This document shows, piece by piece, positions 43,901 through 53,250 of a DNA stretch of 64,000 nt. The notes under the pieces were generated by a model. That model did no database searches, was not told the origin of the DNA, and saw nothing but the letters and a program-made list of their open reading frames with translations. Numbering within the stretch: the first letter of the stretch is position 1; every line of letters starts with the position of its first letter. A program made the translations under genes and the position numbers. Origin of the DNA: HLUCCA09 sp038757905 (GTDB taxonomy: Bacteria; Pseudomonadota; Alphaproteobacteria; Rhodobacterales; Rhodobacteraceae); the NCBI GenBank assembly GCA_038757905.1, contig JBCDGG010000006.1:8298-72297 (forward strand), in the 5' to 3' direction.

Positions 43901-45112
43901 CTAGGTGCCGTAAGCGCGCCGGTCGGCCGCTGTTCGCGCGGCAGCCCCGGTCAGTGCGGTGGCGATATAGTCGAGCTCCGCCCGGGTGAGACGCGCCGGC
44001 AACCGCACGTCACAGGCGCGCATGAGCATGGCGCGGGTCTGCGGCAGGTCGGGCGTGGCGCCGGGCAGAAACTCCCAGTTCCAAAAGGCGCGGGCATTGT
44101 CGGGGGAGCGCCCGAAGACCTGCACCTTGATCCCGCTCTCGGCCGCGTGGGCCGTGAACGCGTCGACTTCGCTGTCGCTCATCCCGACAAGGTTGAACTG
44201 AATGGAATCCGGGGCGCGCGCCTCGGGTGGCAGCGCGGCGGGCACGTCGAGCCAGGGCGAGACGTTGAGCTGCGCAGCGACGTGATCGTGCCCGGCGCGC
44301 CCGTCGCGGACACGACGCGCGATCTCCGGGATCTGGGCGCGGATCAGAACGGCGGACAGGTTGCTGAGCCGCGTGTTGTAGAGCGGCAGTTGGTTCTGCC
44401 ATCGCGCGAAGGCGGCCTCCAGCGCCCCGTCGTGCTTCTTCCAGGCATGCTCATAGGCGCCGGACATGATCACCGCGCGGGCGATCAGATCATCATCGTC
44501 GGTGACGAGGATACCGCCCTCGCCCGCGTTCAGAAGCTTGTAGGACTGGAACGAGAAGCAGCCGATCCGCCCGAAGGTGCCGATGTTCCGCCCGTGCCAA
44601 GTGGTGCCGAGCGAGTGGGCGGCGTCCTCGATCACCGGCAGGCCACGGGCGCCGGCGAGCGAGAGAATGGCGTCCATGTCCGAGGTGTGGCCGCGCATGT
44701 GGCTGATCAGAACCGCGTCGGCTCCGTCGAGCTTGGCCTCGAAGTCGGACAGGTCGATCCGGTAGTTCTGCCCGACCTCGACCAACACGGGGGTGCAGTC
44801 GGCGTGAATCACGGCCGAGGGGACGGCGGCAAAGGTGAATGCCGGGATCAGGACGCGCGCGCCGCGGGGAAGATCGAGGGCCTTCAGCGAAAGAAACAGC
44901 GCCGCGGAGCACGACGACACCGCAAGGGCGTATTTTGCGCCGAGATGCGCGGCGAACTCCCGCTCCAGAAGGGTGACCGGCGCGTTCGCGGGCGCTGTGT
45001 AGCGAAAAAGGTCGCCACTGGACAGAAGGCGCTCGACCTCCGCGCGCGCCGCCTCCGGGATGGGTTCGGCATCATAGACATTGGGGGCTTGGGTCTTGGG
45101 GGCGGACGACAT
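43901..45112 (-). CDS. DegT/DnrJ/EryC1/StrS-family PLP aminotransferase
   Basis: A 403-residue fold-type I aminotransferase. It has the substrate/PLP region SSCSAALFLSLKALDLPRG, the phosphate-binding PAFTFAAVPSA, the IEDAAHSLGTTW segment and the PLP lysine in SFQSYKLLNAGEGG. The family usually transaminates nucleotide-activated keto-sugars for surface polysaccharides or natural products. No sugar-nucleotide genes are nearby, so its role is open. A low-GC stretch upstream (45150-45190) may hold its promoter. Confidence 0.9.
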   Translation of the reverse strand: MSSAPKTQAPNVYDAEPIPEAARAEVERLLSSGDLFRYTAPANAPVTLLEREFAAHLGAKYALAVSSCSAALFLSLKALDLPRGARVLIPAFTFAAVPSAVIHADCTPVLVEVGQNYRIDLSDFEAKLDGADAVLISHMRGHTSDMDAILSLAGARGLPVIEDAAHSLGTTWHGRNIGTFGRIGCFSFQSYKLLNAGEGGILVTDDDDLIARAVIMSGAYEHAWKKHDGALEAAFARWQNQLPLYNTRLSNLSAVLIRAQIPEIARRVRDGRAGHDHVAAQLNVSPWLDVPAALPPEARAPDSIQFNLVGMSDSEVDAFTAHAAESGIKVQVFGRSPDNARAFWNWEFLPGATPDLPQTRAMLMRACDVRLPARLTRAELDYIATALTGAAARTAADRRAYGT

Positions 45113-45235
45113 TGCGGGCCTCTCCTCAGCGGCACTTTCGGGAAGCCCGTAACATGCTTTCGGATTTTCCGGTAGTCTTAGTTTTGCGATGGCGCGCGCC
45201 GCCGCATTCCTGCCGAAAGACGCGCAGAGGACCGC

Positions 45236-46285
45236 TCAGGGCGCACCGATTTGGGCCAGACGCTGCGCGATCTCGTCCGCGGCACGCTCAAGTCCTGCGG
45301 CGTCGAGCGATAACGGGAGCTCCTCGTGGGGCGGCGCTTGGCGTTTGTTGGAATAGCGCTTGTCGTAGTGGCGTTCGATCAGGTCCGCCACCAGGGGCGC
45401 GAAGTCGCCGGCATCGGCCAGGGCATGCCAGGCGGTGATGCGCGCGTGCCCCTGAATCGGCGCCAGGAGCGCAAGGCGCTCCTTGAAGAGGGGCAGATCG
45501 GCGAACAGGTCGGCATAGGTTTTGCACAGATACGCCACGCGCTCACTGGCCGGCGCGACCAGGCGCAGCCGGGGCGCCGCCCGCATCGGCTTCCAGAGCG
45601 ATGGCGGCACGAGCAGGTCGCCGACCTTGCTGCTCTCGGCTTCGACGAGCACCGGGCGGGCAGGATCGAACGCGGCCAGGGCCGCGGAGATCCGCGTCTC
45701 GAACATCTTTTGCGACGGCTGACCGCCGGGGCGCAGGCCCAGTACCGAGCCGCGGTGATTGGCGAGGCCCTCGAGGTCGAGCACCTGCGCGCCCCTCTGC
45801 GCGACGCGGGCCAGCAGCTCCGTCTTGGCAGTGCCGGTATTGCCGTCGAGCAACAGCAGGCAATGCGGCAGCGGCGCATCGTAGAGATGGCGCACGACGG
45901 CGCGGCGGTAGCTTTGATATCCGCCGACGAGCTTCTCGGCACGCCAGCCCACCTCGCGCAGCCACAGCGTGAAGGCGCCGGAGCGCTGCCCGCCCCGCCA
46001 GCAATAAACGAGCGGCTTCCACCCGCCTTCCATCTCGGCGAGCGGCCCCTCCAAATGGCAGGCGATGCTGCGCGCCACGAGCGCGCCGCCGATCTTGCGC
46101 GCCTTGAACGGGCTCTCCTGGGTGTAGATCGTGCCGACGCGGGCGCGCTCGTCGTCGGACAGGACCGGCAGGTTGATCGCGCCGGGGATGTGATCCTCGG
46201 CGAACTCCGCCGGGGACCTTGTGTCGATCAGTGTGTCGAAGGGAAGATCCGCGAGGTCGGAGAGCGGCGGCAGCGGAAACGTCAT
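45236..46285 (-). CDS. selU: tRNA 2-selenouridine synthase SelU/MnmH
   Basis: A 349-residue enzyme with an N-terminal rhodanese domain (residues 5-130, active cysteine in LVYCWRGGQRSG) and a C-terminal P-loop domain (LLLDGNTGTAKTELL). It converts 2-thiouridine at the tRNA wobble position to geranyl-2-thio- and then 2-selenouridine, using selenophosphate. No selD gene is in the window, so selenium use depends on a gene elsewhere. The following DUF4149 gene is on the same strand, upstream in transcription. Confidence 0.94.
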   Translation of the reverse strand: MTFPLPPLSDLADLPFDTLIDTRSPAEFAEDHIPGAINLPVLSDDERARVGTIYTQESPFKARKIGGALVARSIACHLEGPLAEMEGGWKPLVYCWRGGQRSGAFTLWLREVGWRAEKLVGGYQSYRRAVVRHLYDAPLPHCLLLLDGNTGTAKTELLARVAQRGAQVLDLEGLANHRGSVLGLRPGGQPSQKMFETRISAALAAFDPARPVLVEAESSKVGDLLVPPSLWKPMRAAPRLRLVAPASERVAYLCKTYADLFADLPLFKERLALLAPIQGHARITAWHALADAGDFAPLVADLIERHYDKRYSNKRQAPPHEELPLSLDAAGLERAADEIAQRLAQIGAP

Positions 46286-46325
46286 GGGCGCCTCTTAGCG
46301 CGTCAGGACGGCCGGGGCAAAACCC

Positions 46326-46733
46326 TCAGAGAAAGCGCGCCAGAACCCACCCGATCAGGCCGAGCTGCACGAAGTTGATCGCGACCGAAAGACCATGCAG
46401 CGCCGCGAAGCGGCTCTTTGCGACGCGTTCGCCAGCGAGCTGGGCGTCGCGCGCCGTATTGATCATCGGCATCAGCACCTGACGCGCGGCAACCCCCAGC
46501 GCCGCGACCCAGCCCATCAGGGCAACGCCGCGCGGATCGACGGCGAACAGGGCGAACCCGGCCACGACGGCGCCAAGAATGACGAAGGTGTAGTAATGGG
46601 GAAACGCGGCGCGGATCAGCGGCCCGGCCGTTTCCGGCGCAAGCTCGCGGAAGAGGAACGGCGCGAACCCAAAGGAATACAGCACCATGCCCCCGAACAG
46701 GGTCGCCGTCAGCAAAAGCGCGAGTAGATCCAT
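46326..46733 (-). CDS. DUF4149 integral membrane protein
   Basis: A 135-residue protein with four hydrophobic helices. The pattern SFGFAPFLFRELAPE after the first helix, and the R..LHG-like KSRFAALHGLSVAINFVQL at the end, match DUF4149, a small membrane family of unknown function. The ATG at 46733 follows a low-complexity C/G-rich leader. It is transcribed toward selU, 40 bp away. Confidence 0.82.
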   Translation of the reverse strand: MDLLALLLTATLFGGMVLYSFGFAPFLFRELAPETAGPLIRAAFPHYYTFVILGAVVAGFALFAVDPRGVALMGWVAALGVAARQVLMPMINTARDAQLAGERVAKSRFAALHGLSVAINFVQLGLIGWVLARFL

Positions 46734-46867
46734 CGGCGTTGCCCCCCCGTGGCCCCCCTGTGGCCCCCCTTGTGTGCCTCCGGGCGAGGTAGGGCGGATG
46801 ACGGGGATGTCATCGACGCGCTGCGACGGAGCCTCGCGGCTCGCGTGCGTTGGGGTGCTGCGCCAGC

Positions 46868-47269
46868 CTAGAGCGCGGCCGCCGTGACCTCGACCTCCAC
46901 CAGGAACTCCGGGCGGGTGAAGCCCGTCACGATCACCAAGGTCGATGCGGGCAGCGCGTCTTCGCTGCGCTGCGCCAGCCAGCGATCCCGCGCGGCCATA
47001 TAGCCGGGCAGATGCTCCCGCGCGGTAACGAACGCATTGATCCGGACGACATCCGCCGCGGTCATGCCCGCTTCGGCGAGTACAGCGGCGCAATTGGCAA
47101 AACAGAGATCCGCCTGCGCCTCGGCGCCGTCGGGCACGGTCTCGTTCGCTGCGATGCCCAACTGGCCGGAGGCCAGAACGAGGCGGTACGCGGCCGGAAC
47201 CTCGACACCGTGGGCGTAGCGGGCGAAGGGCGGGCGAATCGTCGTGGGGCGAAGCATTCTCTGCGACAT
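46868..47269 (-). CDS. RidA-family (YjgF/Rid) protein
   Basis: A 133-residue Rid protein with YRLVLASGQLGIAAN at the N-terminal part, CFANCAAVLAEAGMTAADVV, and TLVIVTGFTRPEFLVEVEVT near the end. RidA enzymes hydrolyse reactive enamine/imine intermediates, and some paralogues act in pyrimidine or amino-compound catabolism. It is divergent from the ABC transporter cluster with a shared 225-bp promoter region, so it may belong to the same pathway. The catalytic arginine equivalent is probably in FTRPEF. Confidence 0.88.
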   Translation of the reverse strand: MSQRMLRPTTIRPPFARYAHGVEVPAAYRLVLASGQLGIAANETVPDGAEAQADLCFANCAAVLAEAGMTAADVVRINAFVTAREHLPGYMAARDRWLAQRSEDALPASTLVIVTGFTRPEFLVEVEVTAAAL

Positions 47270-47494
47270 GGGTCTCTCCGCTTCTTCAGATCTTCCGATT
47301 TCCGCGCTGTTGGCCGAAGGCCGGGCCCGTGGCAAGCCTTCGTGAACTCTGCCCGCTTTTTGGGCGATGGGTGCGGATTTTGCTGGCACCTCACGCAATC
47401 GCGCATAAGCTCCAGCGCTAAGCCGACGTCCGGCCCTGCGCCTCGGCGTGCTGCGCCGATAAGCTGGCGCGCAACCACAAACGGGGAGATACCA

Positions 47495-48493
47495 ATGAAA
47501 CCGACCCTTACCGCTTGCGCCGCGGTTGCAACGCTTGCGGCCGCCACGGCGGCCCACGCGCAGGAGTTGACAGAGGTCAGCTTTGGAACGAACTGGCTGG
47601 CTCAGGCCGAACACGGCGGGTTCTACCAGTCCGTCGCCGACGGCACCTATGCCGAATGCGGGCTCGACGTCACCATCGTTCCCGGCGGCCCGCAGGTGAA
47701 CAACCGGGCCCTGATGCTCGCCGGCCGGCTCGACTTCCACATGGGCGGCGACCTGCTGCAGGCCTTCAACGCGGTGAAGGAAGAGATTCCGGTCGTCTCC
47801 GTCGCCGCAACCTTCCAGAAGCACCCGCAAGTGATCCTGGCCCATCCCGGTGAGGCCGACAGCTGGGACGAGTTGAAGGACCTGACCCTGCTCATCGGCG
47901 ACAACGGCTTTGCCTCCTACTACCAGTGGATGATCGCCGCCCATGGCTTCACCGCCGACCAGCGCGAGCCCTACACGTTCAACCCGGCGCCGTTCATCGC
48001 AGACAAGGGCAAGGGCATGCAGGGCTATCTGTCGTCGGAGCCCTATGCGGTTGAAAAGGAAGCCGGGTTCAAGCCCAACGTGTTCCTGATCGCCGATGCC
48101 GGGTATTCGACCTACGCCACGACGATCGAGACGATGCAGGCCACGATCGACGAGCGGCCCGAGGTTGTGGAGTGCTTCGTCGATGGCTCGATCAAGGGGT
48201 GGTACAACTACCTGCTCGGCGACAGTGCCGCGGCCGACGCCCTGATCCAGTCCGACAATCCGGACATGACGCAGGACAAGATCGAGTTCGCGAAGGCCTC
48301 GATGATGGACAACGGCATCGTCATGTCGGGCGACGCGGAGGAGCTGGGCATCGGCGCCATGACCGACGAAAAGATCAAGGACTTCTACGACAAGATGGTG
48401 GAAGCCGGTGTGATCGAAGCCGGGCTCGACTACACCAAGGCCTATACGCTCGACTTCACGAACAAGAAGGTCGGGATGGACCTTCATAACTGA
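47495..48493 (+). CDS. ABC transporter substrate-binding protein, NMT1/THI5-like
   Basis: A 332-residue periplasmic protein with a signal peptide (cleavage near AHAQE, residues 20-24). The NMT1/THI5-like domain has TNWLAQAEHGGFYQSVADGTY, PGGPQVNNRALMLAGRLDF and GKGMQGYLSSEPYAVEKE. Relatives bind thiamin-type pyrimidines, formylaminopyrimidine, taurine-like or aromatic compounds. The genes that follow point to a heterocyclic nitrogen compound. A GGGGAG ribosome-binding site precedes the ATG. Confidence 0.93.
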   Translation: MKPTLTACAAVATLAAATAAHAQELTEVSFGTNWLAQAEHGGFYQSVADGTYAECGLDVTIVPGGPQVNNRALMLAGRLDFHMGGDLLQAFNAVKEEIPVVSVAATFQKHPQVILAHPGEADSWDELKDLTLLIGDNGFASYYQWMIAAHGFTADQREPYTFNPAPFIADKGKGMQGYLSSEPYAVEKEAGFKPNVFLIADAGYSTYATTIETMQATIDERPEVVECFVDGSIKGWYNYLLGDSAAADALIQSDNPDMTQDKIEFAKASMMDNGIVMSGDAEELGIGAMTDEKIKDFYDKMVEAGVIEAGLDYTKAYTLDFTNKKVGMDLHN

Positions 48494-48590
48494 GGCCGGG
48501 CGCTGCGGGCGGCCTCCGGGCGGCCCGCTCCCCCAAGCGGCGGCGGCGTGCATGCGCCGCCCGGTTGAGCGCGAACACGGAAGGCCCGCC

Positions 48591-49391
48591 ATGCAGCCAC
48601 ATCCCGTTCCGGACGCCGTGCCCGCAGCTGCGGCGCGCACTCCTGTCCTGACCATGTCGGCGGTCGACAAGGTGTTCGGCGGCGACGTCGTCGCCCTGCG
48701 CGGCATGCAGCTCGACGTGCGCGACGGCGAATTCATCTCGCTGCTCGGGCCGTCGGGATGCGGCAAGTCCACCGCGCTGCGCCTGATCGCGGGATTAATG
48801 CAGCCCACGGCCGGGCGGATCGAGTGGCAGGGCGCGCGCGAGAAGGGCGACCTTGGCGTCGTCTTTCAGGAACCGACCCTGATGCCATGGGCGACGGTGG
48901 GTCAGAACGTCTCGTTGCCGTTCCGGCTGCGCGGAAAATCCTCCTTCGCCGTCCGGGACGAGGTGAAGGAGGTGCTGGACCTCGTCGGCCTGGGCAAGTT
49001 CGTGAACGCCTATCCGCGCGAGCTGTCGGGCGGCATGAAGATGCGCGTCTCCATCGCGCGGGCCATGGTGACGCATCCGCGGCTCATCCTGATGGATGAA
49101 CCCTTCGCCGCGCTCGATGAGATAACCCGGTTCAAGCTGAACAACGATCTGCTCAGACTAAAGGAGAAGATCGGGTGCACGGTGATCTTCGTGACCCATT
49201 CGGTGTTCGAATCCGTCTTCCTGTCGGACCGCATCATCGTGATGGCCGCGCGGCCCGGCCGGGTGATCCGGGAGCTGTCGGTCGACGAGCCCTATCCGCG
49301 CTCCGAGGCGTTCCGCACTTCGGCCGATTACGCCGCTTATTGCCGCGCGACCTCCGATGCGCTGCACGACGCGATGGGGGATGCGGCATGA
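48591..49391 (+). CDS. ABC transporter ATP-binding protein
   Basis: A 266-residue ATPase of the nitrate/sulfonate/taurine type. Walker A is GPSGCGKST, the Q-loop VVFQEPTLMPW, the signature LSGGMKMRVSIARAM, Walker B LILMDEP and the H-loop VTHS. It energises uptake with the permease two genes on. The ATG at 48591 is preferred over the GTG/ATG-rich leader upstream. Its TGA overlaps the ATG of a 70-codon reading frame. Confidence 0.95.
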   Translation: MQPHPVPDAVPAAAARTPVLTMSAVDKVFGGDVVALRGMQLDVRDGEFISLLGPSGCGKSTALRLIAGLMQPTAGRIEWQGAREKGDLGVVFQEPTLMPWATVGQNVSLPFRLRGKSSFAVRDEVKEVLDLVGLGKFVNAYPRELSGGMKMRVSIARAMVTHPRLILMDEPFAALDEITRFKLNNDLLRLKEKIGCTVIFVTHSVFESVFLSDRIIVMAARPGRVIRELSVDEPYPRSEAFRTSADYAAYCRATSDALHDAMGDAA

Positions 49392-49600
49392 ACTTCGGGC
49401 GCGCGCTTGGGCCGGATACGTCGGGCGGGGCGGCACCGTTCTATGCCTCCGGCGGGGATATTTCTGGCAAGATGAAGGGGCGGCTCGGCGCATTGACCGG
49501 GCTTTGCGCGGCTTCGGGCGGCGGGCCTGATGGGCGCTCGCCTGGGGGCGCGCCGGACAGTCCCGGAGCGCCGGCGGGACGACGGGAGGGTGCGGCATGA
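49388..49600 (+). CDS. Coupled 70-codon reading frame between ATPase and permease genes; possibly not a protein
   Basis: An ATG overlapping the ATPase stop opens a frame of 70 codons whose TGA overlaps the permease ATG, giving ATGA junctions on both sides. The product would be Gly/Pro/Ala-rich with no recognisable domain. Part of the frame (49444-49480) is a copy of the dispersed GGGATATTT...CAAGATGA repeat, so an invaded intergenic segment is the simplest explanation. Continuous reading could nevertheless carry ribosomes to the permease start. Confidence 0.35.
   Translation: MNFGRALGPDTSGGAAPFYASGGDISGKMKGRLGALTGLCAASGGGPDGRSPGGAPDSPGAPAGRREGAA
49444..49480 (+). repeat. Dispersed intergenic element, copy b
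   Basis: TGCCTCCGGCGGGGATATTT followed by CTGGCAAGATGAAGGGG. It is nearly identical to copy d, which is on the opposite strand about 4 kb away. It lies inside the 70-codon frame between ABC genes. Confidence 0.75.
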
Positions 49601-50466
49601 GCATTGCGGATGGGGGCCAGCGCGTTGCGGCGGCCGCGCCTCAGCTGGACGAGGAAGAGTTCAAGCGCGCCCGCGCCCGGAGGATCAACGCGATCGCCAA
49701 ATGGACGCTTCCGGTGGTGGTGATGCTGGCGGCGCTGTGGCTCTGGGACCGCGTTGTCGTCTGGAACGAGATCCCGCATTACATCCTGCCGGGCCCGGAT
49801 CGTGTCTGGGGGTCGTTGGTCAACGATTTCTGGATGCTGATGGATGCCGCCTGGCTGACCGGGCGCATCACGCTGATGGCGCTGGTTCTGGCGGTGATCG
49901 GCGGGGCAGGGCTCGCGATCCTGTTCAACCAGTCCAAGATGCTGGAGATGTCGTTCTACCCTTATGCGGTGATCCTTCAGGTCACGCCGGTGGTGGCCAT
50001 CGCGCCGCTCATCTTCATCTATGTCGACAGCAAGATCGCGGGCATGTTGCTCTGTGCCTGGATCGTCGCGTTCTTTCCGGTTCTGTCGTCGACCACGCTG
50101 GGGCTGAACTCCGTCGATCACAATCTGCGCGATCTCTTCCAGATCTACGGGGCCAGCCGCTGGCAGAAGCTGACCATGCTGCAACTGCCCTCCGCCCTGC
50201 CCTACTTCCTCGGCGGGCTGAAGATCGCCGGGGGCCTGTCCCTCATCGGGGCGGTGGTGGCGGAACTGGTGGCCGGGACGGGGGGGATCGGCTCCGGCCT
50301 GGCGTTTCGGATCCAGGAGGCGGGCTACCGGTTGAACATCGCGCGGATGTTTGCCGCGCTGTCCCTCGTGGCGGCGATGGGCGTGTTCATCTTTGCCGTG
50401 CTGTCGCTCTTTTCGCATGTGATGCTGCGCAAGTGGCACGAGAGCGCGGTGCGGAGAGAGACGTGA
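49597..50466 (+). CDS. ABC transporter permease
   Basis: A 289-residue inner-membrane permease of the binding-protein-dependent family. About six helices are visible, and the EAA-like loop is YGASRWQKLTMLQLPSALPY (20 residues), which contacts the ATPase. It is the membrane channel for the NMT1-type system. Starts and stops overlap with both neighbours (ATGA before, GTGA after). Confidence 0.94.
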   Translation: MSIADGGQRVAAAAPQLDEEEFKRARARRINAIAKWTLPVVVMLAALWLWDRVVVWNEIPHYILPGPDRVWGSLVNDFWMLMDAAWLTGRITLMALVLAVIGGAGLAILFNQSKMLEMSFYPYAVILQVTPVVAIAPLIFIYVDSKIAGMLLCAWIVAFFPVLSSTTLGLNSVDHNLRDLFQIYGASRWQKLTMLQLPSALPYFLGGLKIAGGLSLIGAVVAELVAGTGGIGSGLAFRIQEAGYRLNIARMFAALSLVAAMGVFIFAVLSLFSHVMLRKWHESAVRRET

Positions 50467-51755
50467 GGGCGTTTCGCGATCTGCCCGCCGGGCCGCTCCG
50501 GCTGACGAACGCCACGGTGCCGTCATGCCTGCTGGGCGAGAGCGGCGATCTGAGCCGCGTGTCGCTGTCCCTCGCCGGGGGGCGGATCGCCGAGAGCGGG
50601 GGGCGGGAGGTCGATCTCGGCGGGGCCATGGTGTTTCCGGCCTTCGTCGACATGCACACCCATCTCGACAAGGGCCACATCTGGGCGCGCGCGCCCAATC
50701 CCGACGGCACTTTCATGGGAGCGCTGAACACGGTGCGGGCCGACACCGTCGCGCATTGGTCGGCCGCGGATGTGCGGCAGCGGGCGGACTTCTCGCTGCG
50801 CTGCGCCTATGCCCACGGCACGCGTGCGATCCGCACCCATCTCGATTCCCGCCCGCCGCAGGACGATATCTCCTGGCCCGTGTTTCGGGATCTGCGCAAC
50901 GCCTGGGCCGGGCGCATCGACCTGCAGGCGGTGTGCCTTGTCGGGATCGAGGACCTTTCGGAGGACGGGGCCTTTGCGCACACGGCGGATCTTGTGGCGG
51001 CTTCGGGCGGCGTTCTGGGGATGGTGACCTATCCGGTTCCCGGGCTGCGCAACGCGCTGCGGGCTTTCTTCCGGATGGCCGAGGCGCGCGGGCTGGCGGC
51101 GGATTTCCATGTCGACGAGACACTCGACCCCGGGTCCGAGACGCTGCGCGCAGTCGCGGAGATTGCTCTGGAGGTGGGGTTCTCCGCACCGGTGGTCGTC
51201 GGGCATTGCTGTTCCCTGGCGGCCCAGGACGAGGCGCGCGCGTTCGAGACGCTCGATCTCGTCGCGCGTGCCGGGATGCATGTGGTGTCCCTGCCGATGT
51301 GCAACCTTTACCTGCAGGACCGCCATGCCGGTCGGACGCCGCGGGCCCGCGGAATCACGCTCGTCCATGAGATGCGCGCCCGCGGGATCCCGGTCAGCTT
51401 CGCCTCGGACAACACGCGCGATCCTTTCTATGCCTATGGCGATCTAGACATGCTGGAGGTGATGCGGGAAGCGACGCGGATCGGACATCTCGACCACAGC
51501 CGGGCGGATTGGGTCGACGCGTTCCTGACGCAGCCGGCCCGCGCATGTGGCTTCGCCGCGCCCTCGCTCGCCCCCGGTGCGCCCGCCGATCTGATGATCT
51601 TTCGCGCCCGCTCCTGGACGGAGCTCTTCGCCCGGCCCCAGGCCGACCGTATCGTTCTGCGCGAGGGCGTCGCGATCGACAGGACCTTGCCGGATTATGC
51701 CGAGCTCGACGACCTGATGACAAAACCAACCCCCATTGCGGAGCCCGCCCAATGA
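50463..51755 (+). CDS. Cytosine-deaminase-like amidohydrolase
   Basis: A 430-residue metal-dependent amidohydrolase. The HxH metal motif is DMHTHLDKGH near residue 64, with further elements DFHVDETLDP, VVGHCCSL and ASDNTRDPFYAYGD, the last being characteristic of the CodA cytosine deaminase/isoguanine deaminase group. It should deaminate or hydrolyse a heterocyclic ring substrate. The GTG start overlaps the permease stop, so the enzyme is translationally coupled to the transporter and probably acts on what is imported. Confidence 0.9.
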   Translation: MRAFRDLPAGPLRLTNATVPSCLLGESGDLSRVSLSLAGGRIAESGGREVDLGGAMVFPAFVDMHTHLDKGHIWARAPNPDGTFMGALNTVRADTVAHWSAADVRQRADFSLRCAYAHGTRAIRTHLDSRPPQDDISWPVFRDLRNAWAGRIDLQAVCLVGIEDLSEDGAFAHTADLVAASGGVLGMVTYPVPGLRNALRAFFRMAEARGLAADFHVDETLDPGSETLRAVAEIALEVGFSAPVVVGHCCSLAAQDEARAFETLDLVARAGMHVVSLPMCNLYLQDRHAGRTPRARGITLVHEMRARGIPVSFASDNTRDPFYAYGDLDMLEVMREATRIGHLDHSRADWVDAFLTQPARACGFAAPSLAPGAPADLMIFRARSWTELFARPQADRIVLREGVAIDRTLPDYAELDDLMTKPTPIAEPAQ

Positions 51756-53155
51756 GCGCCGACATCGCCGCCGCCAAAGCTGCCCTTGCGCATCTGGAGC
51801 TGGATGAGAATCCGAGTTCGCTCAAAGCGAAGAGCCGGGACTTCTTCTGGTACTCGCCGGTGCTGAAGACCCGGCTCGACCATGTTCTGGCAGACTTCGC
51901 CGTCGCGCCGAAGTCGGAAGCCGAGGTGATCGAGGTTCTCAGAACCTGCTACCGCTCTAACGTGCCGGTGACGACACGGGGGGCGGGAACCGGAAACTAC
52001 GGCCAGGCGATGCCGTTGGCCGGCGGCTGCGTGATGCATCTGAAGAACCTCGACAAGGTGAAAGAGGTCGCGCCCGGGCGCGTCGTGACGGAGCCGGGCG
52101 TGTTGCTGAAGGATCTCGACGCGCGGTGCATCGCCGAGACCGGGCAGGAGCTTCGGATGTTCTCCTCCACCTGGGCGACGGCGACGATCGGCGGGTTCAT
52201 AGCCGGTGGATCGGGCGGGGTCGGCTCCTGCACCTGGGGCTCGCTTCGGGATCTGGGCAATATCATCCGGCTGCGCGTGGTGACGATGGAGGAAGAACCC
52301 CGGGTCCTGGAGTTCACCGGCGAAGAGCTGGCCCGCGTCAGCCACGCCTACGGAACCAATGGCATCATCACGGAGATCGAGATGCCGCTCGCACCCGCCT
52401 ATCCCTGGACAGGGCTCTTTCTCGCCTTCGATGACTTCGCGGATGCCGCGCAGTTTGCGCTCGATGTGTCGAACGAAGACGGCATCCTGATCAAGCTCGC
52501 CACGGTCTTCGAAGCACCCGTGGCGCATGACTACTTCCAACGCGTGAAACCGCATGTGGAGGAAGGCACGCATGTCGTCGCGCTGATGGTGGCGCCGCAT
52601 GCGATGGACGGGTTTCTGACGTTTCTGGGCCGGCGCCCGGCGGCCCGGCTGATCTACCGCTCCGATGACGAAACCGGGTGGTCGCGCTCCCCCGGCCCCG
52701 TGTTCGAATACGGGTGGAACCATACGACCCTGCGCGCCCTCAAGGTCGACCCCACCATCACCTATCTTCAGGTGCGCTATGGCTTCCCGAACCACATGGA
52801 CCTCGTGCAGCAGATGCGCGCGGAGTTCTCCCCCGAACTGCTGCAGCATCTCGAGGTCATCCGAGAGGGCGGCCGATGCATCTTTGCCGGTCTGACGCTG
52901 GTCAAGTTCACCACCGAAGCGCGTTTGGACGAGATCGTGCGCCGGCATGAAGAGGCGGGCGCGATGATCTTCAACCCCCACCGCTACACGCTGGAGGAAG
53001 GCGGGCGGCAAACGGTCGACGACCGGCAGCTCGACTTCAAGCGAGAAGCCGATCCCAAAGGGCTGCTGAACCCGGGAAAGATGATCGCCTGGGACGATCC
53101 TAACTGGGGCTACGACCGGATGTATGCCTATCCGAAACTGCAGGCGGCGGAATGA
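51752..53155 (+). CDS. FAD-binding oxidase/dehydrogenase, GlcD-like
   Basis: A 467-residue PCMH-type flavoprotein. The FAD-binding part shows KSEAEVIEVLRTCYRSNVPV, TTRGAGTGNYGQ and STWATATIGGFIAGGSGGVG (20 residues), and the C-terminus ends in the family stretch DPKGLLNPGKMI. It would oxidise a hydroxy acid or similar product. Its ATG overlaps the amidohydrolase stop in ATGA, making it the fifth coupled gene in the cluster. Confidence 0.9.
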   Translation: MSADIAAAKAALAHLELDENPSSLKAKSRDFFWYSPVLKTRLDHVLADFAVAPKSEAEVIEVLRTCYRSNVPVTTRGAGTGNYGQAMPLAGGCVMHLKNLDKVKEVAPGRVVTEPGVLLKDLDARCIAETGQELRMFSSTWATATIGGFIAGGSGGVGSCTWGSLRDLGNIIRLRVVTMEEEPRVLEFTGEELARVSHAYGTNGIITEIEMPLAPAYPWTGLFLAFDDFADAAQFALDVSNEDGILIKLATVFEAPVAHDYFQRVKPHVEEGTHVVALMVAPHAMDGFLTFLGRRPAARLIYRSDDETGWSRSPGPVFEYGWNHTTLRALKVDPTITYLQVRYGFPNHMDLVQQMRAEFSPELLQHLEVIREGGRCIFAGLTLVKFTTEARLDEIVRRHEEAGAMIFNPHRYTLEEGGRQTVDDRQLDFKREADPKGLLNPGKMIAWDDPNWGYDRMYAYPKLQAAE

Positions 53156-53171
53156 CCCACGCCATCGCGAA

Positions 53172-53250
53172 GGGGGGCTTGCCGCCCCCCACCCGCGCAG
53201 GCTGCGCGGGTCCCCCCCGCGAGTATTTGAGCCAAGATGATAGGAGAAGG
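53172..53250 (+). repeat. Dispersed intergenic element, copy c, with two hairpins
   Basis: Two perfect hairpins, GGGGGGC/GCCCCCC (53172-53190) and ACCCGCGCA/TGCGCGGGT (53191-53211), are followed by GAGTATTTGAGCCAAGATGA. It lies directly downstream of the FAD oxidase gene and may act as its terminator. Confidence 0.78.

Noticed and set aside
47383..47400. Sigma-54-like TGGCAC element upstream of the ABC transporter
   Set aside because: The -12 GC is displaced by two bases from the required spacing.
47270..47494. Thiamin pyrophosphate riboswitch before the NMT1/THI5-like gene
   Set aside because: The conserved CTGAGA and ACCTGATCTGG-type stretches of the THI element are absent.
47270..48808. 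Long minus-strand frame extending upstream of the RidA gene
   Set aside because: It runs antisense through the substrate-binding protein gene; the RidA fold starts at 47269.
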